Positions 18,301 to 26,364 are shown, numbered from the stretch's first letter. The stretch: DNA of 64,000 nt from Cyclobacteriaceae bacterium (GCA_028285445.1 JANQPQ010000012.1:1-64000), one strand, 5' to 3'. The notes: generated by a model from the letters alone, not told the origin. Numbers and translations: made by a program.

Positions 18301-19013
18301 ACAAACCCTAACTCGATTCTACTTGTGTTTGCCAGCACGTTCACCCAAATAGCCAGTAATACGAGTAGAATGGTGAGCCCTACCAGAAATGAAGCCACGG
18401 CGGTATATTGTAACCCCTTATTATAAACAGTGTTCTGAATATCAGATCTAACCGTAAACAGATACTTTCCATTGAGGTGAACCTCTTCACCCAGTTGAGG
18501 CAGTGGGCCAATGGCTATATCCGTAAATTCAAAAACATCTTCATTGAGAGAAGGCGATAGGTACTTATTAGTGATTCCCGGGTCTTGAGAAAGTGTGATG
18601 AAGGCATAGATCTCAAAGGGATCCGCTTCCGTTACAACATCCCATTTCCGCACTATGTATTTCCCATGATCAAGAGAAACAAATCTTATTGAATCGTTTG
18701 ATGAAATACTGGTATAGTCTGGTACAAATCGGTAGTCCGACCAATAAAAAAGACGACTCCTCTTGTACACGTAGAAAGGATACTTTGCAGGAAGATTGAG
18801 ATCGCCAAACTCCACCCGTGGGTTCTGCTGAATCTCATCAACTACTGCCTGCATTTGGATCTCAGTTATTGTAAGCTCCCTTTCCAGCTTACGTTTTATG
18901 TCTAACACATTAGCCTCCAAGCTATAATCCTCAGACATGAAGAATAGCTTGATGATGGCACTGCCCAGTATTAGCAGAACTGCAAATACAACTATCAGCG
19001 AGCGAATATTCAT
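15324..19013 (-). CDS. very large membrane sensor histidine kinase (NtrY-like kinase core)
   Basis: A 1229-residue protein. The C-terminus is a complete histidine kinase: HAMP-like linker (SDDEIGMMVGEYNRML), phosphoacceptor His1021 in VAHEIKNPLTPMK, N box NIIINSLQSAQ, G1 DNGQGIP and G2 GSGIGLAIAKHG. The HEIKNPLTP box followed by QHLERS resembles NtrY-type kinases. The N-terminal half is unusual: one membrane helix, a periplasmic region to about residue 200, a block of roughly eight membrane helices to about 480, a second extracytoplasmic domain, further helices near 735-790, and a third periplasmic segment before the last helix near 930. No response regulator gene is adjacent. It is translationally coupled to the downstream barrel gene, suggesting both act on the same envelope process. 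Confidence 0.9.
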   Translation of the reverse strand: MNIRSLIVVFAVLLILGSAIIKLFFMSEDYSLEANVLDIKRKLERELTITEIQMQAVVDEIQQNPRVEFGDLNLPAKYPFYVYKRSRLFYWSDYRFVPDYTSISSNDSIRFVSLDHGKYIVRKWDVVTEADPFEIYAFITLSQDPGITNKYLSPSLNEDVFEFTDIAIGPLPQLGEEVHLNGKYLFTVRSDIQNTVYNKGLQYTAVASFLVGLTILLVLLAIWVNVLANTSRIELGFVVLGLSLIVIRGAMILLEFPNEYTNWLLFDSRLFASSDINASIGDLFLNTLLILALAWYLFRNYHRSSISTKLLSMSTPARLIFSVALVVAGFLALLYHYSIFKTIYSSAQWSVDITTNLQFPVTKIIFYLIFLINSVIFFLFYHVAFRIVTKLHDRSVYNLILSYSLGGLVFILISYLSGFPFVFVIIVNLAYFFILYFLKLPRFLIQLRYLAFLYLFISALVSATVGAYSIYVFEQQNKFNNKARFASQFLVENDNLAELLLSEAARSIKDDPLITSRIYSPFLSKATVAKKIRRVYLGSYFDKYDVQIYLYNAGGIPFQAESTIGTFDQIKGRFALDQYATDFSNLYFVNRIGADVTKRYLYFLDIERYDNTVGYIILDLSLKKVIPSSVYPELLVDSRYFRPYRDIEYSYAVFSGSEITYNSGSFNYYTDFDKDILENETLLETGIYSRGFQHLGVVDQDNRIIVISSPQYPIIDIISNFSFLFLILVVIILALIGVYSIYNGFSRINLKYATRIQLYLNFAFVLPLFVVSITTLSLINSSFKRELNNDYYDKAENLSKNIISDLDDYNKLNIDGEELSNNLAAIAQNANTDVNLFNIRGKLIATSQPAIYEKGILSEYINPQVFVNIKDNGNSRIILKESVGSLRYNSTYVGVKSFDHGLLIGILSIPFFDSEYILERQQIEVLSNIMNIFTFIFLIFLIISYLASKRLTLPLQVITHKIRKTSLSEYNEPLVWKSDDEIGMMVGEYNRMLVNLEKSKKALAQSEKETAWREMAQQVAHEIKNPLTPMKLTLQHLERSLKGSNGDYHSVEKPINTLLYQIETLSDIATSFSAFAKMPIPANERFELTTLVKNTFELHSNQDNASVTLQNYKRPIYVMGDEQLMGRILSNIIINSLQSAQAGQSALVAIKIKVTDSERVLISVSDNGQGIPDEIRDKVFVPNFSTKKSGSGIGLAIAKHGVEHAGGRIWFENGTKKGTTFFIELPIAD

Positions 19014-19107
19014 TTCTATTATACCCTGCTCATTAGGTTGTTCATCACTAATGGACTGTTCAAGGTAAGTGGTATTAAGTTATAGCAAATTTCTTGCTAG
19101 TGGGGCT

Positions 19108-19368
19108 TTATTTCTTCTGCAAGCGGAGGAAAAGAGATCTGCTATTGGACCCTCTGCTGTTTTTGTACCATAAGAGTCCAATAATAAACACCATGAGGTA
19201 TGGCATAACAAATAGATATAGAATCCCGGCATTAACCCCAGCCGCAACAGTGGCCTCACCGTTACTTACGTTGTTCTCTAGCGTACTTCTGCACATAGCA
19301 CATTGGGCCCAAGATTGTGCTGACACAACCAAAGTCAAAATCATCAGCGCTATTATTCTCCTAAACAT
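19108..19368 (-). CDS. small exported CxxC membrane protein beside the oxidase genes
   Basis: An 86-residue protein with a signal peptide or N-terminal helix (IIALMILTLVVSAQSWAQ), a CAMC motif directly after the predicted cleavage point, a short polar region, and a second hydrophobic helix (ILYLFVMPYLMVFIIGLLWY). CAMCRSTLENN at the mature N-terminus is a recurring pattern of Bacteroidota genes next to cytochrome oxidase assembly genes. The two cysteines could bind a metal or carry out thiol exchange in the periplasm; this is inference. It lies downstream of the SCO-like and DUF420 genes on the same strand. A 111-residue reading frame on the opposite strand covers the same bases but has no coding character. 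Confidence 0.7.
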   Translation of the reverse strand: MFRRIIALMILTLVVSAQSWAQCAMCRSTLENNVSNGEATVAAGVNAGILYLFVMPYLMVFIIGLLWYKNSRGSNSRSLFLRLQKK

Positions 19369-19446
19369 GCTTTTGCTCTTCTACCTCTACAAATTTAACA
19401 AAAACGAAGGATTTAATGTTTTAATTTGAAGGGAGGTGGTAAATAT

Positions 19447-19974
19447 CTAGTAGTAAGGGCTAATTAATAAATATACCAAAACGCCAGAAATTGAAACATA
19501 AAGCCAGATTGGAAAGGCATATTTCACCACTTTACGGTGTTTTTCAACCTTATCAGAAAGACCATAGTATAAAGCCAGTAAAACGAAAGGTACCACTATC
19601 GCGGCCAGTATAATGTGAGAAATCAGTAAGGAGTAGTAAATTCTCCTTATAGGCCCCTCCCCACCAAAGGTTGTGGATTCAGCTTGGGAGTGGTACGTTA
19701 CATAAGAAATGAGGAAAAGGGTACCTAGTGAAAATGCAGAAATCATAGCCCTCCTATGCCACTCAATTTTTCCTTTTTTCACGAAATATAGCCCGGCCAG
19801 TAGCAACAATGACGTTAGGGAATTTATGAACGCATTTAGCTTCGGCAATGCGGTAATCCAGGAGCCAGCCTCTTGATTAGATTTTGGCAAGAATATCAAT
19901 ACCGCAACAAGCAATGGTACCAAAACGGAAACTACGATAATTCCAATTGTTACGTTCCTGCCCTTTTTCATCAA
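19447..19974 (-). CDS. DUF420 membrane protein, CtaM-like oxidase assembly factor
   Basis: A 175-residue inner-membrane protein with five predicted helices. It belongs to the DUF420 family, whose Gram-positive member CtaM (YozB) is needed to make active haem-copper oxidase. The family's conserved histidines are visible: WHRRAM, TYHSQAEST, SHIILA and KHRKV, probably placed near the membrane surface where they could handle haem or copper. It overlaps the upstream SCO-like gene by 4 bases, so both are probably translated together. Its place beside the oxidase operon agrees with a role in oxidase maturation. Confidence 0.85.
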   Translation of the reverse strand: MMKKGRNVTIGIIVVSVLVPLLVAVLIFLPKSNQEAGSWITALPKLNAFINSLTSLLLLAGLYFVKKGKIEWHRRAMISAFSLGTLFLISYVTYHSQAESTTFGGEGPIRRIYYSLLISHIILAAIVVPFVLLALYYGLSDKVEKHRKVVKYAFPIWLYVSISGVLVYLLISPYY

Positions 19975-20597
19975 TTCCTAATAATATTTATTTCCATAAT
20001 AAGCCGATCAATTTCATCTCGCGATTCATCATAAAATCCTCTCACCTGATTATCATAATCAATTAGCACCAGTGAATGCCCGGTCTCAAGTGCATTGCCA
20101 TTTTCCAACTCACCTGCTAGCGGTAGAAGCAGGGTACATGCGGAAAGTTTAGACAATGTCTCACTTGTTACTTTCAGTGTATATACCTGAGGTGAATTTG
20201 CTTTGCGAGATACGTTGTTAAGAATTTTGGCACTACCATCGAAGGGTAATTCCGTAACAATAAAAATGTCTAAGTCAGAAGAGTTTACAAAGTCCTCTAT
20301 TACACGCCTCACTTGATTTTGTACCTCCGCCTGATCTGATTTAGTTGCCACCAACACCGCTACCTTAATCGACTTTCTTATGGTTACTCCATCACCAGTG
20401 TATCCGCTGGCATCAGTTAAGAAAGCTTTGAAATCATCTGGATAAGCTGTATTGCAATCATTAAACAATTCGGGGTAATTGTCTTTTTTGTAAATAGGAA
20501 CTTCATACTCGTTACTGCCGAAAATCTTTAGGAATGCAAAGATGAGGCCTGGCAGGGCCAGAACTGTTACCAAGATTATAGGCTTCAGTATCTTCAT
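19971..20597 (-). CDS. SCO1/SenC-like protein lacking the CxxxC copper motif
   Basis: A 208-residue protein with an N-terminal membrane anchor (IILVTVLALPGLIFAFLKIFG) and a periplasmic thioredoxin-like domain. Position and ends fit the SCO family: the N-terminal NEYEVPIYKK, and near the C-terminus GHSLVLIDYDNQVRGFYD followed by EIDRLIMEIN, which align with the conserved His-containing end of SCO proteins. The copper-binding C-x3-C expected after the first beta strand is absent; at that place it reads VAVLVATKSDQAEV. Two cysteines occur elsewhere (NDCNTA and SACTLL) but not in the motif spacing. It therefore probably cannot load CuA in the usual way and may be a chaperone or scaffold relic. 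Overlaps the DUF420 gene by 4 bases. Confidence 0.72.
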   Translation of the reverse strand: MKILKPIILVTVLALPGLIFAFLKIFGSNEYEVPIYKKDNYPELFNDCNTAYPDDFKAFLTDASGYTGDGVTIRKSIKVAVLVATKSDQAEVQNQVRRVIEDFVNSSDLDIFIVTELPFDGSAKILNNVSRKANSPQVYTLKVTSETLSKLSACTLLLPLAGELENGNALETGHSLVLIDYDNQVRGFYDESRDEIDRLIMEINIIRN

Positions 20598-20607
20598 TTC
20601 AATTTTT

Positions 20608-20641
20608 CCAAAAAAAAGTCAGGCCCAACAGACCTGACTTT
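20608..20641 (-). terminator. Rho-independent terminator after the oxidase subunit IV gene
   Basis: A perfect 9-bp stem (AAAGTCAGG / CCTGACTTT) with a 9-base loop; on the minus strand it is followed by a run of seven T. It separates the act/cox genes upstream from the SCO-like and DUF420 genes downstream and may end or attenuate the long respiratory transcript. Confidence 0.8.
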
Positions 20642-20663
20642 GAAAATGTCTTTGTTTGAGTGG

Positions 20664-20996
20664 CTATCTGACGGCAAAAATTGACCCTCCTTCATAGATC
20701 AGCGCAACAAGAAGCCAAACCACGAATAACATTGGAATCAAAATGGACCAAATTAAACTCTTCACCTCATGCTTTAGGTGCATGAATTCGCCCACTATGT
20801 AGAATGCTTTTACTATAGTCATGATGATGAAGGTAGAAGTCTTAAATACTCCTGCGCCCACTACAAAAGCCACCAGGAACTCGAGTGCCGTAACAGCACC
20901 CAAAATCAAAGCAACCCTCCAAATCCTATTTATTTTTTCCTTATCGGGCGGCTGAACTACAACTTCATTCCTTTCATCGGTATTCATATCTGTCAA
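20664..20996 (-). CDS. cytochrome c oxidase subunit IV (prokaryotic type)
   Basis: A 110-residue protein with a charged cytoplasmic N-terminus and three membrane helices (VALILGAVTALEFLVAF, STFIIMTIVKAFYIVGEFMHLKHE, LIWSILIPMLFVVWLLVALIY). The helix 2 sequence with KAFYIVGEFMHLKHE is typical of the small bacterial subunit IV that stabilises haem-copper oxidases. It is the last gene before a terminator in the act/cox block and begins 10 bases after the subunit III stop. Confidence 0.85.
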   Translation of the reverse strand: MTDMNTDERNEVVVQPPDKEKINRIWRVALILGAVTALEFLVAFVVGAGVFKTSTFIIMTIVKAFYIVGEFMHLKHEVKSLIWSILIPMLFVVWLLVALIYEGGSIFAVR

Positions 20997-21005
20997 ATGT
21001 TTAAA

Positions 21006-21782
21006 TCAAATTAAGTAAAAGAAAGTAAACACAAAAACCCATACCAAGTCTACAAAGTGCCAGTACAGTCCTACCTTCTCCACCATTTCATAGTGACCAC
21101 GTCGGTCGTATACTCCTGTAACAGTATTGTAAAAAATCAAAAAGTTAAGGAGCACCCCACTAAATACGTGGGTTCCGTGAAAGCCTGTAATAAAGAAGAA
21201 CAAAGCTGCGAAATCAGGTGGTCCATATTCATTGGCGGTCAATCCCGCCCCCATCACACTTACAGTTTCCCAGACACCCTTCTCACCGTTAAATACTTTC
21301 ATAAGAGTTTCTCCACCAGAACCATTTATGAAGTGCGTCCATTCCCACGCCTGGCAACCTAGAAAGGTCAGACCGCCAACGATAGTCCAAAGCATCCATT
21401 TTTCTACGTTCTTGCGGTCCATTCTATGGCCTGCTTCAACGGCTAATACCATCGTAACACTACTCAGAATGAGAATAAATGTCATTATGCCAACAAAAAC
21501 CAAGGGCAACGGAACTCCATGCAAAAATGGGACAGCCTCAAATACCTTTTCTGGTATTGGCCAATATTCAGTAGAAAATGTAAATGCGTCGGGGCTGCCT
21601 TCATACCCCGGGTGACTATATCTAATCAAACCATAGGTAATGAGCAACCCTGAAAATGTAAAGGCATCGGAAAGTAGGAAAAACCACATCATCAGCTTTC
21701 CGTAGCTAGCCTTAAATGGCGATTGACCACCGTCCCATATGCTTTTTCCAGGATTATTTACTGCCGTTGCGGTTGTTGACAT
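21006..21782 (-). CDS. ctaE: cytochrome c oxidase subunit III (long form)
   Basis: A 258-residue inner-membrane subunit III of the aa3-type oxidase with about seven helices. Family features include GKLMMWFFLLSDAFTFSG, the WEWTHFI segment, FFFITGFHGTHVFSGVLLN and the C-terminal VGLYWHFVDLVWVFVFTFFYLI. A hydrophilic insertion of about 40 residues sits between helices 4 and 5. Lies between the shorter subunit III copy and subunit IV. Subunit III binds lipids and maintains proton uptake in this enzyme family. Confidence 0.92.
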   Translation of the reverse strand: MSTTATAVNNPGKSIWDGGQSPFKASYGKLMMWFFLLSDAFTFSGLLITYGLIRYSHPGYEGSPDAFTFSTEYWPIPEKVFEAVPFLHGVPLPLVFVGIMTFILILSSVTMVLAVEAGHRMDRKNVEKWMLWTIVGGLTFLGCQAWEWTHFINGSGGETLMKVFNGEKGVWETVSVMGAGLTANEYGPPDFAALFFFITGFHGTHVFSGVLLNFLIFYNTVTGVYDRRGHYEMVEKVGLYWHFVDLVWVFVFTFFYLI

Positions 21783-21794
21783 AAGAAGGTCGAA

Positions 21795-22376
21795 TTAATG
21801 ATTCAATAATAAAAAGATAAATAGATATAGCCAAAGGCCTCCAAGGAAATGCCAGTAAGTAGTGCACATCTCGATTCTTACCATGCTTCTTGAATGTATC
21901 TTGTACTGCCAGGCTGCTGCCAGTATAATTCCAACGAAAATAAGGCCACTTATCAGGTGCAAGCCATGCATACCAGTGAGAATATAGATAAAAGACGATG
22001 AGGGCTTACCAACAAAATGCGCCTGCTGATCGACCAACTGCCCCCATGCTTGCCATTGCAGCGCTAGAAACACAAGTCCTAATAATAAGGTTATTATCAG
22101 CCCCATTTTCAGCTGCGGTATGCTGTCCTTCTTCGCTGAAATCTTACTCCAATGCATAGAAACACTACTCAGCATAATGACCAGTGAACTTACCCACAGT
22201 ACCTGGGGTATTTCTATTAGTTGCCAATCCCCACTTGCTTTCTTTACAATATAAGCGCTGGTCCACGCCGCGAACAACATAACTATACTCACCATGAATA
22301 GCCACAATGCGAACTTTTTCGGATGCATTGAAAGCGTCTTCTTGGGCTCTTCTACTATATGAATATCATTTACCAT
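21795..22376 (-). CDS. second cytochrome c oxidase subunit III-like protein (short form)
   Basis: A 193-residue, five-helix protein of the subunit III family, distinct from the 258-residue one encoded 12 bases downstream. It shows SGDWQLIEIPQVLWVSSLVIMLSS, LTGMHGLHLISGLIF and the C-terminal CTTYWHFLGGLWLYLFIFLLL. A pair of subunit III genes, one short and one long, is common in Bacteroidota oxidase operons; whether both occupy one complex is not known from sequence. Starts 1 base after the ctaB stop. Confidence 0.88.
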   Translation of the reverse strand: MVNDIHIVEEPKKTLSMHPKKFALWLFMVSIVMLFAAWTSAYIVKKASGDWQLIEIPQVLWVSSLVIMLSSVSMHWSKISAKKDSIPQLKMGLIITLLLGLVFLALQWQAWGQLVDQQAHFVGKPSSSFIYILTGMHGLHLISGLIFVGIILAAAWQYKIHSRSMVRIEMCTTYWHFLGGLWLYLFIFLLLNH

Positions 22377-22377
22377 T

Positions 22378-23280
22378 TTAGAGCTTATCTAATATAAAAG
22401 CCACTTGAATTATAGGTAAGTATAGAAAGGAACCATACATAATCCTAAGTGCTGATTTTCGTGAGCCATCCTTCATCAGATAGAAGGTTTGGGCCAGGAA
22501 AAGCACCCCACACACTACCGCAATGAAAGCCGAGTTGATTCCGGTCAATCCAAATTTAGCGGGTAGTAAGCTTATGGGAATTAGGAATAAAGTATAGATC
22601 ATTATTTGAAAAGCGGTATTCAGGTCCTTTTTGCCTCCTGAAGGAAGAAGCTTGAAGCCTGCCTTTTTGTAATCGTCATCTGCCACCCAAGCTATAGCCC
22701 AAAAATGTGGAAACTGCCAAATAAACTGGATGCCAAAGATTATTAAGGCCTCATAGCTGATTACGCCAGCCGCCGCTACCCATCCAAGTAACGGGGGGAG
22801 TGCACCCGGGATCGCCCCAACAAAAACTGCTATAGGACCAACCCTTTTAAGTGGTGTGTAAACAAAGGCGTAAAGGAGCAAAGATAGTATTGAGAGGGCA
22901 GCAGTCAGACCGTTTGTAAATTGAATCAACAACAAGATGCCGACCGTACCTGCGACTATGGCAATAGTCCAAGCTTCATTTCTTGTGAGCCTTTGGGTAG
23001 GTATTGGCCTTTTCATGGTCCTATCCATTAAGGCATCATATTTTCGCTCCAAAATTTGATTGATGGCCACGGCGCTCCCAGATACCAAAAAGCCTCCAAT
23101 TGATAGCATGGTGAAGATCAACCAGTCAAAAGTACCGGTGGTCCCCAACAGAAACCCAAATCCAGATGAAAATGCAACCAGCATTGATAACCTCGGCTTC
23201 AAAAGCTGCCAAGCTCCAAACACTTTGGCATTTACTTCTACGGATGAATTTTGGGTAGTATGGTGTGACAATTCACTCAC
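22378..23280 (-). CDS. ctaB: protoheme IX farnesyltransferase (haem O synthase)
   Basis: A 300-residue UbiA-family prenyltransferase that adds farnesyl to haem B, giving haem O, the precursor of haem A for the aa3 oxidase. About nine membrane helices. The first polyprenyl-binding motif NQILERKYDALMDRTMKRPIP and the second Asp-containing motif AWVADDDYKKAGFKLLP are intact. Sits between the subunit I and subunit III genes. The next enzyme, haem A synthase (CtaA), is not in the window. Confidence 0.94.
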   Translation of the reverse strand: MSELSHHTTQNSSVEVNAKVFGAWQLLKPRLSMLVAFSSGFGFLLGTTGTFDWLIFTMLSIGGFLVSGSAVAINQILERKYDALMDRTMKRPIPTQRLTRNEAWTIAIVAGTVGILLLIQFTNGLTAALSILSLLLYAFVYTPLKRVGPIAVFVGAIPGALPPLLGWVAAAGVISYEALIIFGIQFIWQFPHFWAIAWVADDDYKKAGFKLLPSGGKKDLNTAFQIMIYTLFLIPISLLPAKFGLTGINSAFIAVVCGVLFLAQTFYLMKDGSRKSALRIMYGSFLYLPIIQVAFILDKL

Positions 23281-23301
23281 GAATTACAAGCTTCTTCTTA
23301 A

Positions 23302-25188
23302 CTACTCCTCTGTCCCCTGGTCACTCACTCTAATAGCATCGCCGTCCTGCGTCTCTATCCTAACCAAATCATTTTCATGAGGTAAGTTCGATTCTGGCGT
23401 TTCGGAGTAAGGTATATGCTGAGGAATAAAGTCCTCTTCCGCCCCGGGCTTACTATAGTCATATGGCCACCTGTACACTGTTGGAATTTCGCCAGGCCAG
23501 TTTCCATGTCCTGGGTTTCGTGGCGTTGTCCACTCCAACGTGTTTGACTTCCATGGGTTAGCTGAGGCCTTTCTACCTCGGAAAATGCAATAGAAAAAGT
23601 TGAATAAGAAAATAAACTGAGCTGCAAGAGTTATGATCGCAGCGACACTAATCAAGGCATTTAAGTCTGCAAAAGAGTTAAATGCATCGAAGTTTGTGAA
23701 TGAATAGTATCTACGAGGGAAGCCGGCCATACCAATGTAGTGCATTGGGAAAAACACCATATACACACCTATGAATGTTAGCCAGAAATGGAGATAGCCC
23801 AACCTTCTGTCCATCATTCTTCCAAACATTTTTGGGAACCAGTGGTATATACCCGCTAGCATACCAAAAAATGATGCACTACCCATCACTATATGGAAGT
23901 GCGCCACTACGAAATAGGTATCATGTAGCTGAATATCAATTGCCGCATTTCCCAGGTGAATACCTGTAAGTCCACCTGATATGAAAAATGACACCAACCC
24001 AATGGAAAACAACATAGCTGGTGTAAACACCAGGTTCCCTCGCCACAAGGTTGTTAAATAGTTGAAGACCTTAACTGCAGACGGTACGGCAATGATCAGC
24101 GTAAGCAGCATGAATATTGAACCAAGGAATGGATTCATTCCGGTTACAAACATGTGATGCGCCCAAACTATAAATGAAAGTATTGCAATACCGAGAAGCG
24201 ATCCAATCATCGCGCGGTACCCAAAGATTGGTTTTCTTGAATTGGTCGATATTATCTCAGAGGTTATGCCTAAAGCGGGCAGAAGTACAATATACACTTC
24301 AGGGTGCCCCAGGAACCAGAAGAGGTGTTGAAATAGAACTGGGCTTCCTCCGGAGTTGGGCAAAGCCTCACCTCCGATATATATGTCACTCAGGTAAAAG
24401 CTTGTTCCGAAACTACGATCGAAAATTAGTAGCAAAGCCGCTGCAAACAGCACTGGAAATGACAGCAAACCAATAACAGCGGTAAGGAAAAATGCCCAGA
24501 TAGTTAGTGGCAATTTTGAGAAAGACATTCCCTTAGTCCGAAGGTTGATTACTGTGGTAACATAATTGATACCTCCAAGTAGTGTCGATATTATAAAAAG
24601 AGCCATTGACACCAGCCATAACGTCATTCCTAACCCTGACCCAGACATTGCCTGTGGCAATGCACTTAGTGGTGGGTAAATTACCCAGCCACCAGAAGCT
24701 GGACCGGTAGAAAGAAATAACGATGTAAACATGACCGCACTGGAGGCAAAGAAAAACCAATAGGACAGCATATTCATAAAGCCAGAGGCCATGTCTCTGG
24801 CTCCAACTTGCAGTGGTATCAAGAAATTACTGAAAGTACCACTAAGACCTGCTGTTAGCACAAAGAATACCATAATGGTACCATGCATGGTTACCAAAGC
24901 CAGATAAAACTCAGTATCCAATTTGCCAGCATCGGTCAACCACCCTCCCAGTATGGGCCGCAGCCATTCCAAGCTCATGTCAGGAAACCCCAACTGCAAC
25001 CGAAAAAGGACTGACATTAGTCCTCCGAGAAGTGCCCAGAAAATACCGGTGATTAGGAACTGCTTGGCAATTGTCTTGTGATCCTCACTAAATACGTATT
25101 TCGTCCAAAAATTTTGATCATGATGGTCATGTTCATGATCATCATGATGCTGTAATCCTTCGTCGACGTGAATATCTGCTGTAGCCAT
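23302..25188 (-). CDS. ctaD: cytochrome c oxidase subunit I
   Basis: A 628-residue catalytic subunit of the A-type haem-copper oxidase. All metal ligands are visible: low-spin haem His in MHGTIMVFF and in FHIVMG, CuB His in GHPEVY and the HH pair in WAHHMFVTG, and the high-spin haem His in HDTYFVVAHFH. The Tyr of HPEVY forms the cross-linked His-Tyr and the Glu makes this an A1-type D-channel enzyme. About twelve helices plus a His-rich N-terminus (HHDDHEHDHHDQ) that could bind copper or zinc. A C-terminal acidic tail of about 60 residues is hydrophilic. Follows the CoxB gene by 20 bases. Confidence 0.96.
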   Translation of the reverse strand: MATADIHVDEGLQHHDDHEHDHHDQNFWTKYVFSEDHKTIAKQFLITGIFWALLGGLMSVLFRLQLGFPDMSLEWLRPILGGWLTDAGKLDTEFYLALVTMHGTIMVFFVLTAGLSGTFSNFLIPLQVGARDMASGFMNMLSYWFFFASSAVMFTSLFLSTGPASGGWVIYPPLSALPQAMSGSGLGMTLWLVSMALFIISTLLGGINYVTTVINLRTKGMSFSKLPLTIWAFFLTAVIGLLSFPVLFAAALLLIFDRSFGTSFYLSDIYIGGEALPNSGGSPVLFQHLFWFLGHPEVYIVLLPALGITSEIISTNSRKPIFGYRAMIGSLLGIAILSFIVWAHHMFVTGMNPFLGSIFMLLTLIIAVPSAVKVFNYLTTLWRGNLVFTPAMLFSIGLVSFFISGGLTGIHLGNAAIDIQLHDTYFVVAHFHIVMGSASFFGMLAGIYHWFPKMFGRMMDRRLGYLHFWLTFIGVYMVFFPMHYIGMAGFPRRYYSFTNFDAFNSFADLNALISVAAIITLAAQFIFLFNFFYCIFRGRKASANPWKSNTLEWTTPRNPGHGNWPGEIPTVYRWPYDYSKPGAEEDFIPQHIPYSETPESNLPHENDLVRIETQDGDAIRVSDQGTEE

Positions 25189-25208
25189 AATTATTCTTTA
25201 TGTCATCC

Positions 25209-26294
25209 CTACATGGATGAATCAGGTTCTTCTGATTTGTCTTGTTCTGTATTGGTTGGTGCTGACTCCAGGCCAGACTTTATCATTGCCACTTCTTGGA
25301 GATTCTGTGAAACATACTTTAGCAACCCTGGGTCTTTCTGTATCATTGATTCCTGCTTGGCCTTCCACTCATTGTACTCAGCTTCCTCAACCACTATCAC
25401 CATCATCCTCATTGAGAAATGACCGTTACCGCATATCTCTGTACACGCCAGCTCATAGTTGAATTCTGCGTTACCAGTTTCCTGCCGCATTTGCTCAGTT
25501 GTTTTGGTTGGCTTAAACCAAAACGTGGTAGGCATGCCAGGCACAGCATCCATTTTTTGTCTAAAATGGGGAAGATAGACGCTATGAAGTACGTCTCTAG
25601 CTCGAATTTGAAATTTTACATTCTTGTTAACCGGGAGATATATCTGCCCAGCGCTGAAATCATCAAATGAATTTTGGTCACTAAAATCTACACCCATGGG
25701 GTTGTCATCCATAGTAAGACGATAATCAAACCCGCCCATCTTATTGTCCTTTCCGGGGTAACGCACCTTCCAGGCAAACTGGTGGCCCATAATCTCTACC
25801 ACTTCTGAATCCTCCGGGGCAGTATCAGTGATATCACTCCATACCATCAAACCAGATGTGACTAAGCCAGCAAGTACGATGGCGGGAACAACTGTCCAAG
25901 CTATTTCTAGCTTATGATTGTCGGGGTAAAAGTGCGCCTTTCGGTCGTCCCTGTACTGGTACCTCAGTGGGAAAGTAAAAAGCAGAAACTGCGTGATAAA
26001 AAACACAACACCCGTAACTGCGGTAGTTATCCAAAACAGTCTGTCAGTGACTACGCCATGCTCAGAGGCTACTGGTAAATTATAAGAATCGAAATGAGCG
26101 TATGAATACCAAACAAAAAGTCCACCGAAAACCAGCAAGAACACTAGAAACAAAACAGCATTCACCTGATTACTGCCACTAACGAGTTGCTTATCCGATC
26201 CCTTGATAATGCCCACGATCCGGCCAATGCGAAATAGCATAAATATGATAACCAGAAGGAGAACAACACCGATGGTAATAATTATTTCAAACAT
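25209..26294 (-). CDS. ctaC: cytochrome c oxidase subunit II (CuA protein)
   Basis: A 361-residue subunit II with three predicted N-terminal helices and a periplasmic cupredoxin domain. The CuA site is complete: His in VLHSVYLPH, and CTEICGNGHFSM giving the two Cys, the His and the Met. There is no CxxCH, so unlike caa3 enzymes no cytochrome c domain is fused; electrons presumably come from the ActA/ActE haems encoded upstream. The C-terminal 40 residues are acidic and low in complexity. Lies between the ActF and subunit I genes. Confidence 0.95.
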   Translation of the reverse strand: MFEIIITIGVVLLLVIIFMLFRIGRIVGIIKGSDKQLVSGSNQVNAVLFLVFLLVFGGLFVWYSYAHFDSYNLPVASEHGVVTDRLFWITTAVTGVVFFITQFLLFTFPLRYQYRDDRKAHFYPDNHKLEIAWTVVPAIVLAGLVTSGLMVWSDITDTAPEDSEVVEIMGHQFAWKVRYPGKDNKMGGFDYRLTMDDNPMGVDFSDQNSFDDFSAGQIYLPVNKNVKFQIRARDVLHSVYLPHFRQKMDAVPGMPTTFWFKPTKTTEQMRQETGNAEFNYELACTEICGNGHFSMRMMVIVVEEAEYNEWKAKQESMIQKDPGLLKYVSQNLQEVAMIKSGLESAPTNTEQDKSEEPDSSM

Positions 26295-26364
26295 TTTATT
26301 TCTATTTGGTATTGTTGGGTACGGTACACTCTAACTACAACCGATCCGCCATTTTGTTTTGTTT

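Noticed and set aside
19094-19429. 111-codon plus-strand frame
   Set aside because: Overlaps the minus-strand 86-residue CAMC protein, which has a signal peptide and sensible membrane segments; the plus frame has neither.
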